From positions 1 to 62,512 of the forward strand of contig JAQWCW010000017.1 of NCBI GenBank assembly GCA_028705775.1: 62,512 nt of DNA, read 5' to 3'. Below the pieces are notes generated by a model, which did not search any database, had not been told where the DNA came from, and was given only the letters and a program-made list of their open reading frames with translations. The translations under genes were made by a program, and so were the position numbers. Of the stretch, positions 10,201 to 17,295 are shown one piece after another. Within the stretch, counting starts at the first letter, position 1; each line of letters begins with the position of its first letter. The stretch is from Eubacteriales bacterium. GTDB taxonomy: Bacteria > Bacillota > Clostridia > Christensenellales > Aristaeellaceae.

Positions 10201-11681
10201 AGCGATTCAAGCGCTCCCCGCTTCTTTTCCCGCATCGTATAGGCTTTTTCGCTTTTTATATAAACCCTTGAGCGCTGCAAATAGAAAAAGCGCTTTCCGA
10301 ATTCGCCCGAGAGCGCCGCTATTGCGTCCGTGGCAGCTTTTACTATCAGCTCGTCGCCTGCTTCAACGGGGTGCTGCGCGTCCTTGAAATCGCCGAGAAG
10401 AATGTATGAAAAGCGCTCGTCGGGATTCGCGTGACAGTGCATTGCAAGCCGCCGGACGGCGCTTATTGCCGTATGCTCGTCCGTCAGTAGCACGGGCGTT
10501 GCAATCAGCAGCCGCTCATCCTCCGGAATCTCGCTTTCGGAAAGACGGGGAAGAAAAGCGGGAGGAAGAAGGCGCGACAGCAAAGCAATAAGCAGCGCCT
10601 TTATCATGAAATATGATGAAAACGCGAGCAGAAACGCCGTGTAAAAATCATAGCTCAGGGTAAATAAACCGAAGCCCAGTACGAGCAGAAACAGAACCGC
10701 AAGCGTAAGCCTGTACAAACCGGCGGAGCGCTCAGCTGCGGCAAATGCGAGCCGGCCTTTTATGCTGATTTTTCCCGCGCTTTTGCACAGCGTTTTCCGC
10801 CCCTTTCCTATAAGGTAGTAGCCGATATGCGTTTTTTCCTCGCTGTGCCCTAGCTTTTCCGCTTCCTTTGACAACGTCAATGCGCGTTCGGCGGCTTCCG
10901 TTTCGCTTTTGCCGCATCTTCGCGCAAGTATTCCGCATTGCTCGCGGTAATACGCGCGGCTTTTGATGTCCATCTTTGCGTATATATCGTCCTCGCAAAG
11001 CAGTTTTTCCGTCTTTGACGCTCTTTCGATAAAGCTTTGCCTGTTTAATTGCCGAAGCCCTCTTAATGACGCGATTATCCTGCTTACCTCGGCGCAGTTT
11101 TCGGCAAACTCGGTATCGCCGTTATGCGAAGGCTTTTTGAGCGCGGAAATCAGCGCTCTGTAAAGCTGCCCCTCAAGCAGTAGAGGGAGCGCAAAAAGCT
11201 CCTCCTCCGAAAGCGGGAAAACGCTTTCCGCCATTATAACCGCGCCATGAAGCTCCGACGTTTCTACACGGTTTTCCGTTTTGCTGAGATAACAGATTGC
11301 GAAAACCATAGCCCTTACCGTGCCGGATATGGACGGAAGCGGCGCAAGCGACGACAGCGACGACAGCGCCGCGTCAAGCCCCATCAGCAGAAACCGGCTG
11401 TTTTCAACCGCCTCGCGCATAGGGCGTGGAATATCCTCAAGCGTTCCCGCCGTGCAGGCAGCGGAAAGCATTCGATTAAGCTCTGCGTACATTCGCCTCG
11501 GAAAATACGGTCTGAGGCGCAGCCCGCGCTTTTCTCGCTCAAGCTCCGCCTTTCTTAAAAATTCAAGCATTTCGGCGTCTGAGCGGGGGAGCGCGCCAAG
11601 CTCGCGGGGATAAGCGCGCGCGCCGAGCCTGACCGTAATGAACAGCGCCGTCAACACAGCCAAGCTAACAATAATCTCCAT
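4215..11681 (-). CDS. Cyclic-beta-glucan-synthase-like giant (GT84-like plus GH94-like)
   Basis: 2488 residues, NdvB-like, somewhat shorter than the roughly 2800 of typical cyclic beta-1,2-glucan synthases. There are membrane segments at the N-terminus, around residues 330-380 and around 710-840. A processive GT84/GT2-like glycosyltransferase domain lies between the first groups: a CDAD metal-binding motif near residue 527, a HDLLEGE segment near 637 and a RWIRGDW motif near 672. The long C-terminal half resembles GH94 phosphorylases; the GDWNDGMDEVG segment near residue 2180 carries the likely catalytic Asp. In the proteobacterial family this enzyme makes and cyclises beta-1,2-glucan and adjusts its length by phosphorolysis. 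The start ATG has GAGGGGAG upstream. Only 41 bases separate it from the ABC exporter genes upstream, with no terminator, so the three are probably cotranscribed. The product is inferred. Confidence 0.85.
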   Translation of the reverse strand: MEIIVSLAVLTALFITVRLGARAYPRELGALPRSDAEMLEFLRKAELEREKRGLRLRPYFPRRMYAELNRMLSAACTAGTLEDIPRPMREAVENSRFLLMGLDAALSSLSSLAPLPSISGTVRAMVFAICYLSKTENRVETSELHGAVIMAESVFPLSEEELFALPLLLEGQLYRALISALKKPSHNGDTEFAENCAEVSRIIASLRGLRQLNRQSFIERASKTEKLLCEDDIYAKMDIKSRAYYREQCGILARRCGKSETEAAERALTLSKEAEKLGHSEEKTHIGYYLIGKGRKTLCKSAGKISIKGRLAFAAAERSAGLYRLTLAVLFLLVLGFGLFTLSYDFYTAFLLAFSSYFMIKALLIALLSRLLPPAFLPRLSESEIPEDERLLIATPVLLTDEHTAISAVRRLAMHCHANPDERFSYILLGDFKDAQHPVEAGDELIVKAATDAIAALSGEFGKRFFYLQRSRVYIKSEKAYTMREKKRGALESLNSLILGLPCPDEYAAATFEPAELTGMYKYVLTCDADTVLPAGSAAELLATILHPMNAKRAASGGKRGYSVIAPRMETDIRTLKTPFGLMMGGRGGMDSYQKSAFDAPSGLLHLSSFMGKGIYDVRAFHAASSPYISPERVLSHDLLEGELSGCGLASDIVLLDSHPQYLRAYLKRLHRWIRGDWQLLPYILPFKRFGAKGEKNPLGSSSKHKIFQNILLSLYPQAFLAILIWSSFTGDAILLQILLAIWFLPSLVPFDRIAFCSAAVRFALLPIETASGYDAIVRAVWRMVFSRKFLLEWTTSAQEENKSPNFKLKEGWPQLLIAILCSLCALTNEAVFIPGLMLSAIFIIMPFFVPTLEKPFTEKSEPSREEKRLLMDTAAETLDYYEKSVTKEDNYLPPDNVQLSPEKGAAHRTSPSNIGFYITALISAKQLGLLEASEALLRLERAADSMDRLKRERGHFYNWYDTISLSPLEPIYISSVDSGNLCACLMCAAQALRTWLPESPKRCAELSSRFDGFAREMDFDFLYDSSADLFYIGALSGQRPEGAHYDLLMSEARLLSFTATALRQIPRSHFSRLQRTPAWNAPRGAIMSYSGTMFEYLMPHLLLPLYRFTLLFDACAAAVAVQKSSELFGIYGISESGYYKFDDNMNYQYKAFGVKALAEDGKCESGVIAPYAGMLSLSLEPRGALENLRRMRAMGLSDEYGLYEAADFYKPRIGLELPYRPVFSHMAHHQGMILTAIANFLCKESPMTMFSHIPVINAFETLLCEGSPISMPRRRSRLPKVPPSLSKKTKAEYTVLRGSRLVPARAMYAEGRRLIAFADSSVKYYYENITVFRSSMDAASKRAGLALHIRDEESGESAAVFESTENAVFFPGGLRLTFSALSISLTLVYCLEPLSGALFLDCSMKDLSQKPRAVSLRLYFEPVLMPEDGYEAHPSFADLFISARRKSETEMSFYRRSREKSGFDASLNVSCAAAGAKVFMTADRRDALGECSSASSPYSLSLPADKIGSRFGDVVMPCGLITALFSGESAQNSILFRFDVSRGERETPAAGRGDYEKALVLSEAHEEAFMQRGDMRPYEDGLLFRSIGAMETMFLKRRSAAPLAEKRSKLWEYSLSGDSPLIFVEADEKTDVLRLTNLLKCLTAYRMPFETLFTGDVAALRERLSEVGIFENTEGAQKTAIAPPPDENARALLIRLSRIHINNENPSLESAVSALQTPMERREESEIFTGGRMDESGSELLGISGHGGFEPSGAFRLILKDGVLPPMPWAQVISSPEAGTLINSCGASFSYFRNSHHMRITPMPQSELSPECGERLEITADSKLLLPYPTAKKHSDFEILFSAGEAVFLSRQGGLEIKYIVFTDLREAALIRLLEMRNISRKTITAEISFSAFLILGERIRDGETVTLYKNSDGQITAETPLCDMRVSIFSEPRMKAAADEYLPLARLKRAFSLQPGEGATQTIAYIATDKRSRLDEIEIWSGFSNLNVFGRMDEAKEKWAETLSAISIATPVRQLDLLINHFIPYQAIASRLYAKAGMSQAGGATGFRDQLQDALSVMMTKPEIARRQLLICAAHQFTEGDVMHWFHEDFVGIRTRITDDRLFLPYVLSQYVHITGDKLILQERIPYITMPPLESGEKDRYAKAQVSEIKESMMKHCVRAIDSIQLSERGLAMMLGGDWNDGMDEVGGESVWLSMFLALTLSEFLPLCPQSEKSRLYPLAESLKQAIEDFCWDGDRYMRAFYTGGEAIGAKSSAACRIDLISQAFSSLISLKQGRVSTALASAWNELYDERTGIMKLLSPPFDESARRAGYIASYPAGIRENGGQYTHGAIWYLWALCKEGLVEKAWLLALSLLPATHAETTEKADIYMREPYVISADIYTNADNYGRGGWTWYTGSAGWLFTVVTRELLGLVKRCDMLCLRALLPDNFDTASVIYRYNSTLYTLICDRSTAFAELDGKPLTDGRIHLKDDGGAHTARFPPRQSRK

Positions 11682-11722
11682 TGCGTATCTCCCCTCTGAA
11701 ACCGTTATTCTGTTAACTGTTT

Positions 11723-13555
11723 TCAGGCGTTTTTAAGTATTTCGGCGCCCTTTTCGTCTTGGAACTGGTTCGTGTAGAGGTTGTAGTACATTCCCTGCTT
11801 TGCTATCAGCTGATGATGCGTTCCGTCCTCCATAACCTTGCCGTGCGAGATAACCAGAATTCTGTCCGCGTTTCTTATTGTGGAAAGGCGGTGAGCTATG
11901 ATAAAGCTTGTTCTTCCGGTAAGAACCGTCTGAATCGCGTGCTGAATTATCTGCTCGGTTTCGGTATCGACGGAGGAGGTTGCCTCGTCAAGCACGAAGA
12001 TTGCGGGGTTTGCAAGAATCGCCCTTGCGAAGGAAATCAGCTGCTTTTCGCCGGTTGAAAGCCTTCCGCCGCCTTCGCCGACATCCGTATCAAAGCCCTT
12101 GTCGAGCTTTTTGATGAACGGCGTCGCGTTTACCATGTCGGCAGCCTTTTCGACTTCCTCGTCGGTCGCCTCGAGCCTTCCGTAGCGGATGTTCTCGCGG
12201 ACGGTTCCGGAGAACAGATGCGGCTGCTGCAAAACGTAGCCGAGGTTGCTTTGCAGCCATAGCTGACTGCGCTTCTTGTAGTTTACTCCGTCAATCAGTA
12301 TTTCGCCGCTTGTCGGCTCATAGAAGCGGCAAATCAGGTTGACGATTGTGCTTTTTCCGCTTCCGGTTTCGCCTACGAGCGCGATTGTCTGTCCTGCCTT
12401 TACGGAGAGGGAGAAATCGTCAAGCACCTTTTCGCCGTCCTTGTACTGGAAGGAAACGTTCTTGAAGTCGATATCGCCGACGAGCTTCGGCCAGTTTTCG
12501 CGCTTGGGATGGAAATTGTCGCCGAACTCAGCCTCAACTTCGGGAGTGTCGATAATCTCCGGCTCGGTTTCTACAAGCGATACAAGCCTTTCGCCCGCCG
12601 CCTGAGAGCCTTGCATTTCGGAAATAACAGCGGCTATGTTCCTTACCGGCTGGAAGAACTGAACGGTATAGTTGATGAACGCCTGAAATACGCCGAGGGT
12701 CATGCCCATTACAACAACATTGTGACCGCCGCGCCAGAGAACATACGCCGTCGCGATGCTTCCGAGGGAAACGACTATCGGCAGATAGAGGGAGGAAAGG
12801 CAGGCGCTTTTTACGGAGGTGCGCTTCATTTCCTTTGTAAGCTCCTCAAATTCCGCGTAGTTCTTTTCCTCGCGAACGAGCGTCTTAGTGGTTTTTGCGC
12901 CCATGATTCCTTCCGTGAACGCGCCCGTAATCTGGCTGTTCGTCTTTCTTACAAACCGCTGATTGTGCAGTATCTTGCCCTGAAAGCGCGCGGATACGAT
13001 TGCGAGCGGAGGGAAAACGAGCATTACAACCAGCGCGAGCCGCCAGTCCAGCAGGAACATCGTTACGGAGCAGAAAATGATGTAGAAAGAGCCCCATACA
13101 AGGTCGAGCAGAGACCAGCCGATTGTGTCCGCTATGCGCTGCGCGTCGCTTGTCATTCTGGTAAGCAGAAAGCCTACCGGCATACGGTCGTAATAAGAAA
13201 ACGGAAGCTCCTGCAGCCTTTGAAAACCAAGCTGCCTCAGGGTGTAGCAGGTTCCGACTTCAATCTTGCCGCAGCAAATCTGGAATGCAAATACGGCTGC
13301 CGCCTGCAATGCCAGAAGCCCGAGATAAAGCACGATGAAGCCGGTAAGGTTGACGTCTGTTCCGGCAGGAATCAGGGTGTCGATTGCATAGGTTGTGAGC
13401 AGCGGGAAAGCTACGTCGAGCACGGCGCAAAGCCCCATCAGCACGACTACCCACCATAGATACTTGTGGTAAGGCTTTGCATAGTGCAAAAGCTTTCCCC
13501 AGAGCTTCATGTCAAATTTTGTTGTATGGTCTACGTATTGTTCTTCGCCCTGCAT
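11723..13555 (-). CDS. ABC exporter half-transporter, catalytic-site subunit
   Basis: 610 residues: an N-terminal six-helix exporter membrane domain (about 1-340) and a C-terminal nucleotide-binding domain. The Walker A is GETGSGKST and the Walker B ends in LDEATSSVD, with the catalytic Glu present. The signature reads LSTGEKQ instead of LSGGQ. The gene upstream codes the complementary half with the opposite deviations, so the two form a heterodimer like TM287/288 or BmrCD. Three bases separate them, so translation is probably coupled. Such exporters usually pump drugs, lipids or peptides. The downstream glucan synthase suggests glucan export as a second possibility, by analogy to NdvA-NdvB of rhizobia. 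Confidence 0.9.
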   Translation of the reverse strand: MQGEEQYVDHTTKFDMKLWGKLLHYAKPYHKYLWWVVVLMGLCAVLDVAFPLLTTYAIDTLIPAGTDVNLTGFIVLYLGLLALQAAAVFAFQICCGKIEVGTCYTLRQLGFQRLQELPFSYYDRMPVGFLLTRMTSDAQRIADTIGWSLLDLVWGSFYIIFCSVTMFLLDWRLALVVMLVFPPLAIVSARFQGKILHNQRFVRKTNSQITGAFTEGIMGAKTTKTLVREEKNYAEFEELTKEMKRTSVKSACLSSLYLPIVVSLGSIATAYVLWRGGHNVVVMGMTLGVFQAFINYTVQFFQPVRNIAAVISEMQGSQAAGERLVSLVETEPEIIDTPEVEAEFGDNFHPKRENWPKLVGDIDFKNVSFQYKDGEKVLDDFSLSVKAGQTIALVGETGSGKSTIVNLICRFYEPTSGEILIDGVNYKKRSQLWLQSNLGYVLQQPHLFSGTVRENIRYGRLEATDEEVEKAADMVNATPFIKKLDKGFDTDVGEGGGRLSTGEKQLISFARAILANPAIFVLDEATSSVDTETEQIIQHAIQTVLTGRTSFIIAHRLSTIRNADRILVISHGKVMEDGTHHQLIAKQGMYYNLYTNQFQDEKGAEILKNA

Positions 13556-13558
13556 AAA

Positions 13559-15388
13559 TCAGTTCGCCTCCTTTTCCACTTTTCTGCGGCTCTCGTCAAG
13601 CTCCTCGGCAAGCGCGCTTTGAATTGCGTTGATGCGCTTGTAGAGTCCGTCCGTGTTTATAAGCTCGTCATGCGTTCCGGATTGAACGATGCGCCCCTTA
13701 TCAAGCACGAATATGCGGTCTGCCTGGCTCAGAGTCGTTATGCGGTGGCTGATTATCAGCGTCGTCGCGTGCTTGGGCATATTTTTCAGCTCGCGGCGTA
13801 TCTGCATATCTGTTTCGGTGTCAACGGCGGAAAGGCTGTCGTCAAAAACGAGCATTTCGTTATCCTTGAGCAGCGTGCGCGCAATCGCGATTCTCTGCTT
13901 CTGTCCGCCGGACAGGGTAACGCCCTTTTCGCCTACTATCGTATCGTAGCCCTTGTTGCTCTCAAGAATGAACTGGTGCGCCGCCGCTATTTCGGCCGCG
14001 CGCTCAATCTGTTCGTCGTTTATGGAGTCAAGCACGATTCCGACGTTTTCCTTGATGGTTTTCGAGTAGAGGAACGGCTCCTGAAGCACAAGCCCTATGT
14101 GCTTTCTCAGCCATTCGCGGTCGATGTTTTCAATCGGTATTCCGCCAATCGTAATTTTGCCGCTCGTCGGCGCAAACAGGCGCTGGAGCAGATGCACAAT
14201 CGTGCTTTTCCCGCTTCCGGTAGCGCCGAGCAGGGCGATGGTTTCGCCCTTGCGAATAGTGAAGGAAAAGTCGCGCAGCACGGTCGGCGAGCCGTCATAC
14301 TTGAAGGATACGTTCTCAAAAACGATATCACCGAATTCATCGGGAATAATCGCGTTCGGCTCGTCCGGCTCTGTCGGAGTGCGCAGCACCTCGTCTATGC
14401 GCTCAATCGAAACAAGGCTCTTGCCCGCGTCGGACAGCGTTCTGCCGAGCTGGCGTACAGGCCAGAGCAGCATTCCGATATACGAGGTGAAAACGACGAC
14501 GGTTCCTATTGAAATCCAGCCCTGCGCGGCGTAGTAGACGCAGATGAGCAGCGTCACCATTGACTGGAGCATCGTCATAACGTCGCCGGTGGACCAGTAG
14601 ATTGCCATGTACTTGATAAGCTTCATAACCTTGCTGCGGAAATCCTTGCTGCACTCGTCGAACTTCTCGACCTCGTACTGCTGACGGCCGAACGCGCGCA
14701 CAACGCGAACGCCCGCAAGGTTTTCCTGCAATATGCCGCTCAGGCGGCCTTCGCTTTCGTCAACTGCCTTGAAGTTCTTGATAACGAGCTTGAAGTACCA
14801 TGTGGCAAAGGTGAAAAGCAGGGGAACGATGATTATCGAATACCATGTGAGGGTAACGTTTCTGGTAAACAGAAGCGCCATTGCCAGCACTATGTTCAGC
14901 ACGCAGTTGAAAATTTCGGGCAGCTGACCCACCATGAAGCGGCGAACGGTGTCAACGTCCGAGGTTGAGCGCTGTATAAGGTCGCCCGTCTGCGCCTTTA
15001 CATGGTAGAGGAACGGAAGCTTCTGAATATGGGAATAAAGCTTCTCGCGCAGCTCCTTTGAGGCGCTTTCGCTCGCCTGCGCTGCCCAGCGCCCCTTGAA
15101 ATAACTGAAAACTCCGCTTATAACATTGAGCAGAATAAGCACAAGCCCCGTTATCCACAGGTTGTTTCTCAAATAGTCCTTGCCGCCTATCATGTCGACC
15201 ATTCCGCTAAGAATGGGGGACATACCGGACGGCGCGTCGCCCAAAATTGAATCAATGATTTCGGCGAGCATAAGCGGGAGCAGGTAAGAGATGAACACGG
15301 TTATCACGATGCACAGAAACGTGCCCGCGTAGTACCACGCGTTCTTTCTCACAAGCCCGAAAAGCAGTTTAAGTCTGCGGCTCTTCAT
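13559..15388 (-). CDS. ABC exporter half-transporter, degenerate-site subunit
   Basis: 609 residues with an exporter membrane domain and nucleotide-binding domain. Walker A (GATGSGKST) and signature (LSGGQKQ) are intact, but the Walker B reads VFDDSLSAVD, with Asp where the catalytic Glu should be. This is the hallmark of the degenerate site in heterodimeric exporters such as TM287 and BmrC. It is the first structural gene after a 40-residue leader ORF and terminator. The roughly 55 bases between that terminator and this start contain an AGGAGG site but no recognisable promoter, so expression should depend on read-through. BmrCD of Bacillus subtilis is controlled by the leader peptide BmrB in this way. 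Confidence 0.9.
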   Translation of the reverse strand: MKSRRLKLLFGLVRKNAWYYAGTFLCIVITVFISYLLPLMLAEIIDSILGDAPSGMSPILSGMVDMIGGKDYLRNNLWITGLVLILLNVISGVFSYFKGRWAAQASESASKELREKLYSHIQKLPFLYHVKAQTGDLIQRSTSDVDTVRRFMVGQLPEIFNCVLNIVLAMALLFTRNVTLTWYSIIIVPLLFTFATWYFKLVIKNFKAVDESEGRLSGILQENLAGVRVVRAFGRQQYEVEKFDECSKDFRSKVMKLIKYMAIYWSTGDVMTMLQSMVTLLICVYYAAQGWISIGTVVVFTSYIGMLLWPVRQLGRTLSDAGKSLVSIERIDEVLRTPTEPDEPNAIIPDEFGDIVFENVSFKYDGSPTVLRDFSFTIRKGETIALLGATGSGKSTIVHLLQRLFAPTSGKITIGGIPIENIDREWLRKHIGLVLQEPFLYSKTIKENVGIVLDSINDEQIERAAEIAAAHQFILESNKGYDTIVGEKGVTLSGGQKQRIAIARTLLKDNEMLVFDDSLSAVDTETDMQIRRELKNMPKHATTLIISHRITTLSQADRIFVLDKGRIVQSGTHDELINTDGLYKRINAIQSALAEELDESRRKVEKEAN

Positions 15389-15443
15389 ATATATCCTTCC
15401 TCCTTTGGAGCTGAATCCTTCATGCCATGCTTCTTACGGCGGG

Positions 15444-15479
15444 AAACAAAAAAACGCCGCAGCCTTATGCGCTGCGGCG
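15444..15479 (-). terminator. Intrinsic terminator/attenuator before the ABC exporter operon
   Basis: On the minus strand CGCCGCAGC (15479-15471) and GCTGCGGCG (15463-15455) form a perfect 9-bp stem with a 7-base loop, then seven T. The 5' arm can instead pair with CTGCGGTG inside the leader ORF (15525-15518). The two folds exclude each other, as expected for an attenuator. Confidence 0.85.
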
Positions 15480-15493
15480 GCATAGCATATATC

Positions 15494-15616
15494 CTACTGA
15501 CGCAAGGCGTCCGAAGGCACCGCAGAGCAAATTTCATCCCTTAATGCGAACTTATAAACGGGCACAGTTATCCCCATAACGACAGCTGAACCAATTTGAC
15601 TTACATAGTTAATCAT
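15494..15616 (-). CDS. Putative 40-residue leader peptide of the ABC exporter operon
   Basis: The ORF runs from ATG at 15616 to TAG at 15494, with AAAGGAGG upstream (15634-15627) at 10-base spacing. It starts MINYVSQIGSAVVMG and ends SDALRQ; the middle is hydrophobic and there is one Cys. It has its own TTGACA-17-TATTCT promoter and is followed at once by an intrinsic terminator. GCGCCGCA (15627-15620), between SD and start codon, can pair 8 bp with TGCGGTGC in codons 31-34 (15524-15517). That segment can alternatively pair with the terminator's 5' arm. A ribosome stalled on the first codons would cover the first segment and free the second to block termination. The peptide itself matches nothing I recognise. 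An alternative is a small independent membrane peptide. Confidence 0.7.
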   Translation of the reverse strand: MINYVSQIGSAVVMGITVPVYKFALRDEICSAVPSDALRQ

Positions 15617-15661
15617 CTTTGCGGCGCCTCCTTTCATTAATATCAGCAACAAGCCTCGCCT

Positions 15662-15690
15662 AGAATACAAAATCCAGACAGCTTTGTCAA
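15662..15690 (-). promoter_or_regulatory. Promoter of the leader ORF and ABC exporter operon
   Basis: On the minus strand TTGACA (15690-15685), a 17-base spacer and TATTCT (15667-15662). The expected start site is near 15655, about 40 bases before the leader ATG. Confidence 0.85.
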
Positions 15691-15737
15691 CCCTTTTCAT
15701 AAAAAAAGTGTATATTTTTATGCGCTGTTTTTTTCAA

Positions 15738-15751
15738 TGAAACGTTTTACG
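15738..15751. promoter_or_regulatory. Candidate operator TGAAACGTTTTAC(G) upstream of the MFS gene
   Basis: The 13-base word TGAAACGTTTTAC lies 8 bases upstream of the -35 of the MFS promoter. The same word is found near the MATE gene and at the start of the three-adaptor operon. The AAACGTTT core resembles LacI-family operators. The regulator is not in the window. Confidence 0.5.
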
Positions 15752-15758
15752 AAAACTA

Positions 15759-15787
15759 TTGCTAAACAAAAGCCTCTGGGCTACAAT
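15759..15787 (+). promoter_or_regulatory. Promoter of the MFS-pepF unit
   Basis: TTGCTA (15759-15764), a 17-base spacer and TACAAT (15782-15787), 35 bases before the MFS start codon. Confidence 0.65.
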
Positions 15788-15822
15788 GAGCGCGGTATAT
15801 ACTATTATTTTGTGAGGTCTTT

Positions 15823-17283
15823 ATGCGCAGAGGGAAAAGGGGACTTGCCGCAATCGCACGCCGCTTTGCGATGTATGATACAACGGGCTTCACTCCAAGC
15901 CTTAAAAAGAGCCTCTTTTGGGTAATCGCCGCGGTTACCTTCGGTCAGTGCTGCTTTACGGTAACTCAGGGCGCGGTCTGGACGGGCTATCTGCTCGACG
16001 TTATGAAGGCGGACGATTTCCAGCTCGGTCTTATCGCCGCAATTCCCGTGTTTGCGAACTGCCTGCAGCTTGTGGCAAGCGGAATCCTTGAGCGCCGCCG
16101 CAACAGGCGCTTCATGTTTCTTTTCTTCGGGCTTGTCGGCAGGTTTTTCTGGATACCGATTGGGCTTATTCCAATTCTTCTTCCTGCCGCCGCGCCGATT
16201 GTCAAGATAGCCTGCCTCATCTTCTGCGTCGCTATGGTTTCGGGCGGCAACAGCTTTGTAAACATATCCTTCGCAAGCCTTATGGCGGACTTGGTTCCCA
16301 TGCGGATAAGGGGAAGGTATTTCACCGCGCGCCAGAGCATTTCGCTCATTTCGTCCGTTTTAAGCGGGCTTTTGGCAGCGTGGGTCGTTGACAGGTTCGG
16401 TCAGGACGGCTATATTTTCGTGTTCATATTTGCCGGAGTAATGGGAATGGCGGATATCGCGAGCTTCTTTTTCGTCGATTTCCCGAAGATGTATTCGGAC
16501 GACAGCCCGAAAAAGGAATCCTTCATTACAATGCTGCTCGCCGTGTTCCGCGATAAAAAGTTCATGGGCGTGGTAATCTTCTTTACCTCGTGGTGCTTTT
16601 CCGCGTCAATCGCAAACCCCTTTTATAATGTATATATGCTGAATAATCTCGGCATGAGCTATACTGACATAACGCTGATGAATCAGATTACGGCAAGCAT
16701 AATGACCGTGCTTTTCGTTTCCCGCTGGGGCAGACCGATTGACGAATACGGAAATAAGCCGGTAGTCAAGTTTGCGGGACTTATCTGTTGCGTCTTTCCG
16801 CTTTTGTGGCTTATAATGAGCAAGTCCCGTCTGTGGATGATAGTGCTCATGAATGCGCTTCAGGGTCTGTTCTGGCCGGCTGTGGATATCGGGCAGCAGA
16901 ACCTGTATCTTTCGGAAAGCCCCGAAAAGAATCGCTCAATGTATCTTGCCGTGTTTTTCGTGGTGTATAATCTGGTGGGCGTAAGCCTTGCCAACGCGCT
17001 TGGCGGGGCGCTGCTCAAGGGCCCGTTTACGGCAATGGAGGGGCTTGGCTTTACCATCATGGGCGAAGCAATCACGCGCTATCAGTATCTTTTCCTGCTC
17101 GCGGTTGTGCTGCGCATTTTCGTGGTTATGGGGCTTTCGCCGCTCATTCTTGAAAGCGGCGCCGCGCCGATGAAGGATATGCTCAGAACGATTAAGTCGG
17201 ACGCTTCAAAGAAGCTGCGCTACGGCTACTACTCAATCTATGTGCGCAGGGCGAAGAAGCAGGCGGAGAAACAAAATAAATGA
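15823..17283 (+). CDS. MFS transporter
   Basis: 486 residues with about 12 hydrophobic segments and an RIRGRYF-type loop between helices 4 and 5, typical of the major facilitator superfamily. The N-terminus is basic (MRRGKRG). The ATG has TGAGG upstream. The substrate cannot be read from the sequence; some Clostridia relatives are annotated as sugar or drug transporters. pepF follows 12 bases after the stop, suggesting an operon that could link peptide uptake to peptide breakdown, but this is inference. A candidate operator lies upstream of its promoter. Confidence 0.8.
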   Translation: MRRGKRGLAAIARRFAMYDTTGFTPSLKKSLFWVIAAVTFGQCCFTVTQGAVWTGYLLDVMKADDFQLGLIAAIPVFANCLQLVASGILERRRNRRFMFLFFGLVGRFFWIPIGLIPILLPAAAPIVKIACLIFCVAMVSGGNSFVNISFASLMADLVPMRIRGRYFTARQSISLISSVLSGLLAAWVVDRFGQDGYIFVFIFAGVMGMADIASFFFVDFPKMYSDDSPKKESFITMLLAVFRDKKFMGVVIFFTSWCFSASIANPFYNVYMLNNLGMSYTDITLMNQITASIMTVLFVSRWGRPIDEYGNKPVVKFAGLICCVFPLLWLIMSKSRLWMIVLMNALQGLFWPAVDIGQQNLYLSESPEKNRSMYLAVFFVVYNLVGVSLANALGGALLKGPFTAMEGLGFTIMGEAITRYQYLFLLAVVLRIFVVMGLSPLILESGAAPMKDMLRTIKSDASKKLRYGYYSIYVRRAKKQAEKQNK

Positions 17284-17295
17284 GGAGGAATCAGC

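Noticed and set aside
15494-15700. Longer 68-codon reading of the small leader ORF
   Set aside because: Its start lies within or before the promoter at 15662-15690, so it would not be transcribed; the SD supports the ATG at 15616.
15738-15751. The TGAAACGTTTTAC word as a CcpA cre site
   Set aside because: cre has four bases between TG and CG (TGWAARCG); this word has three, and its right half does not give a matching CA, so a different LacI-family protein fits better.
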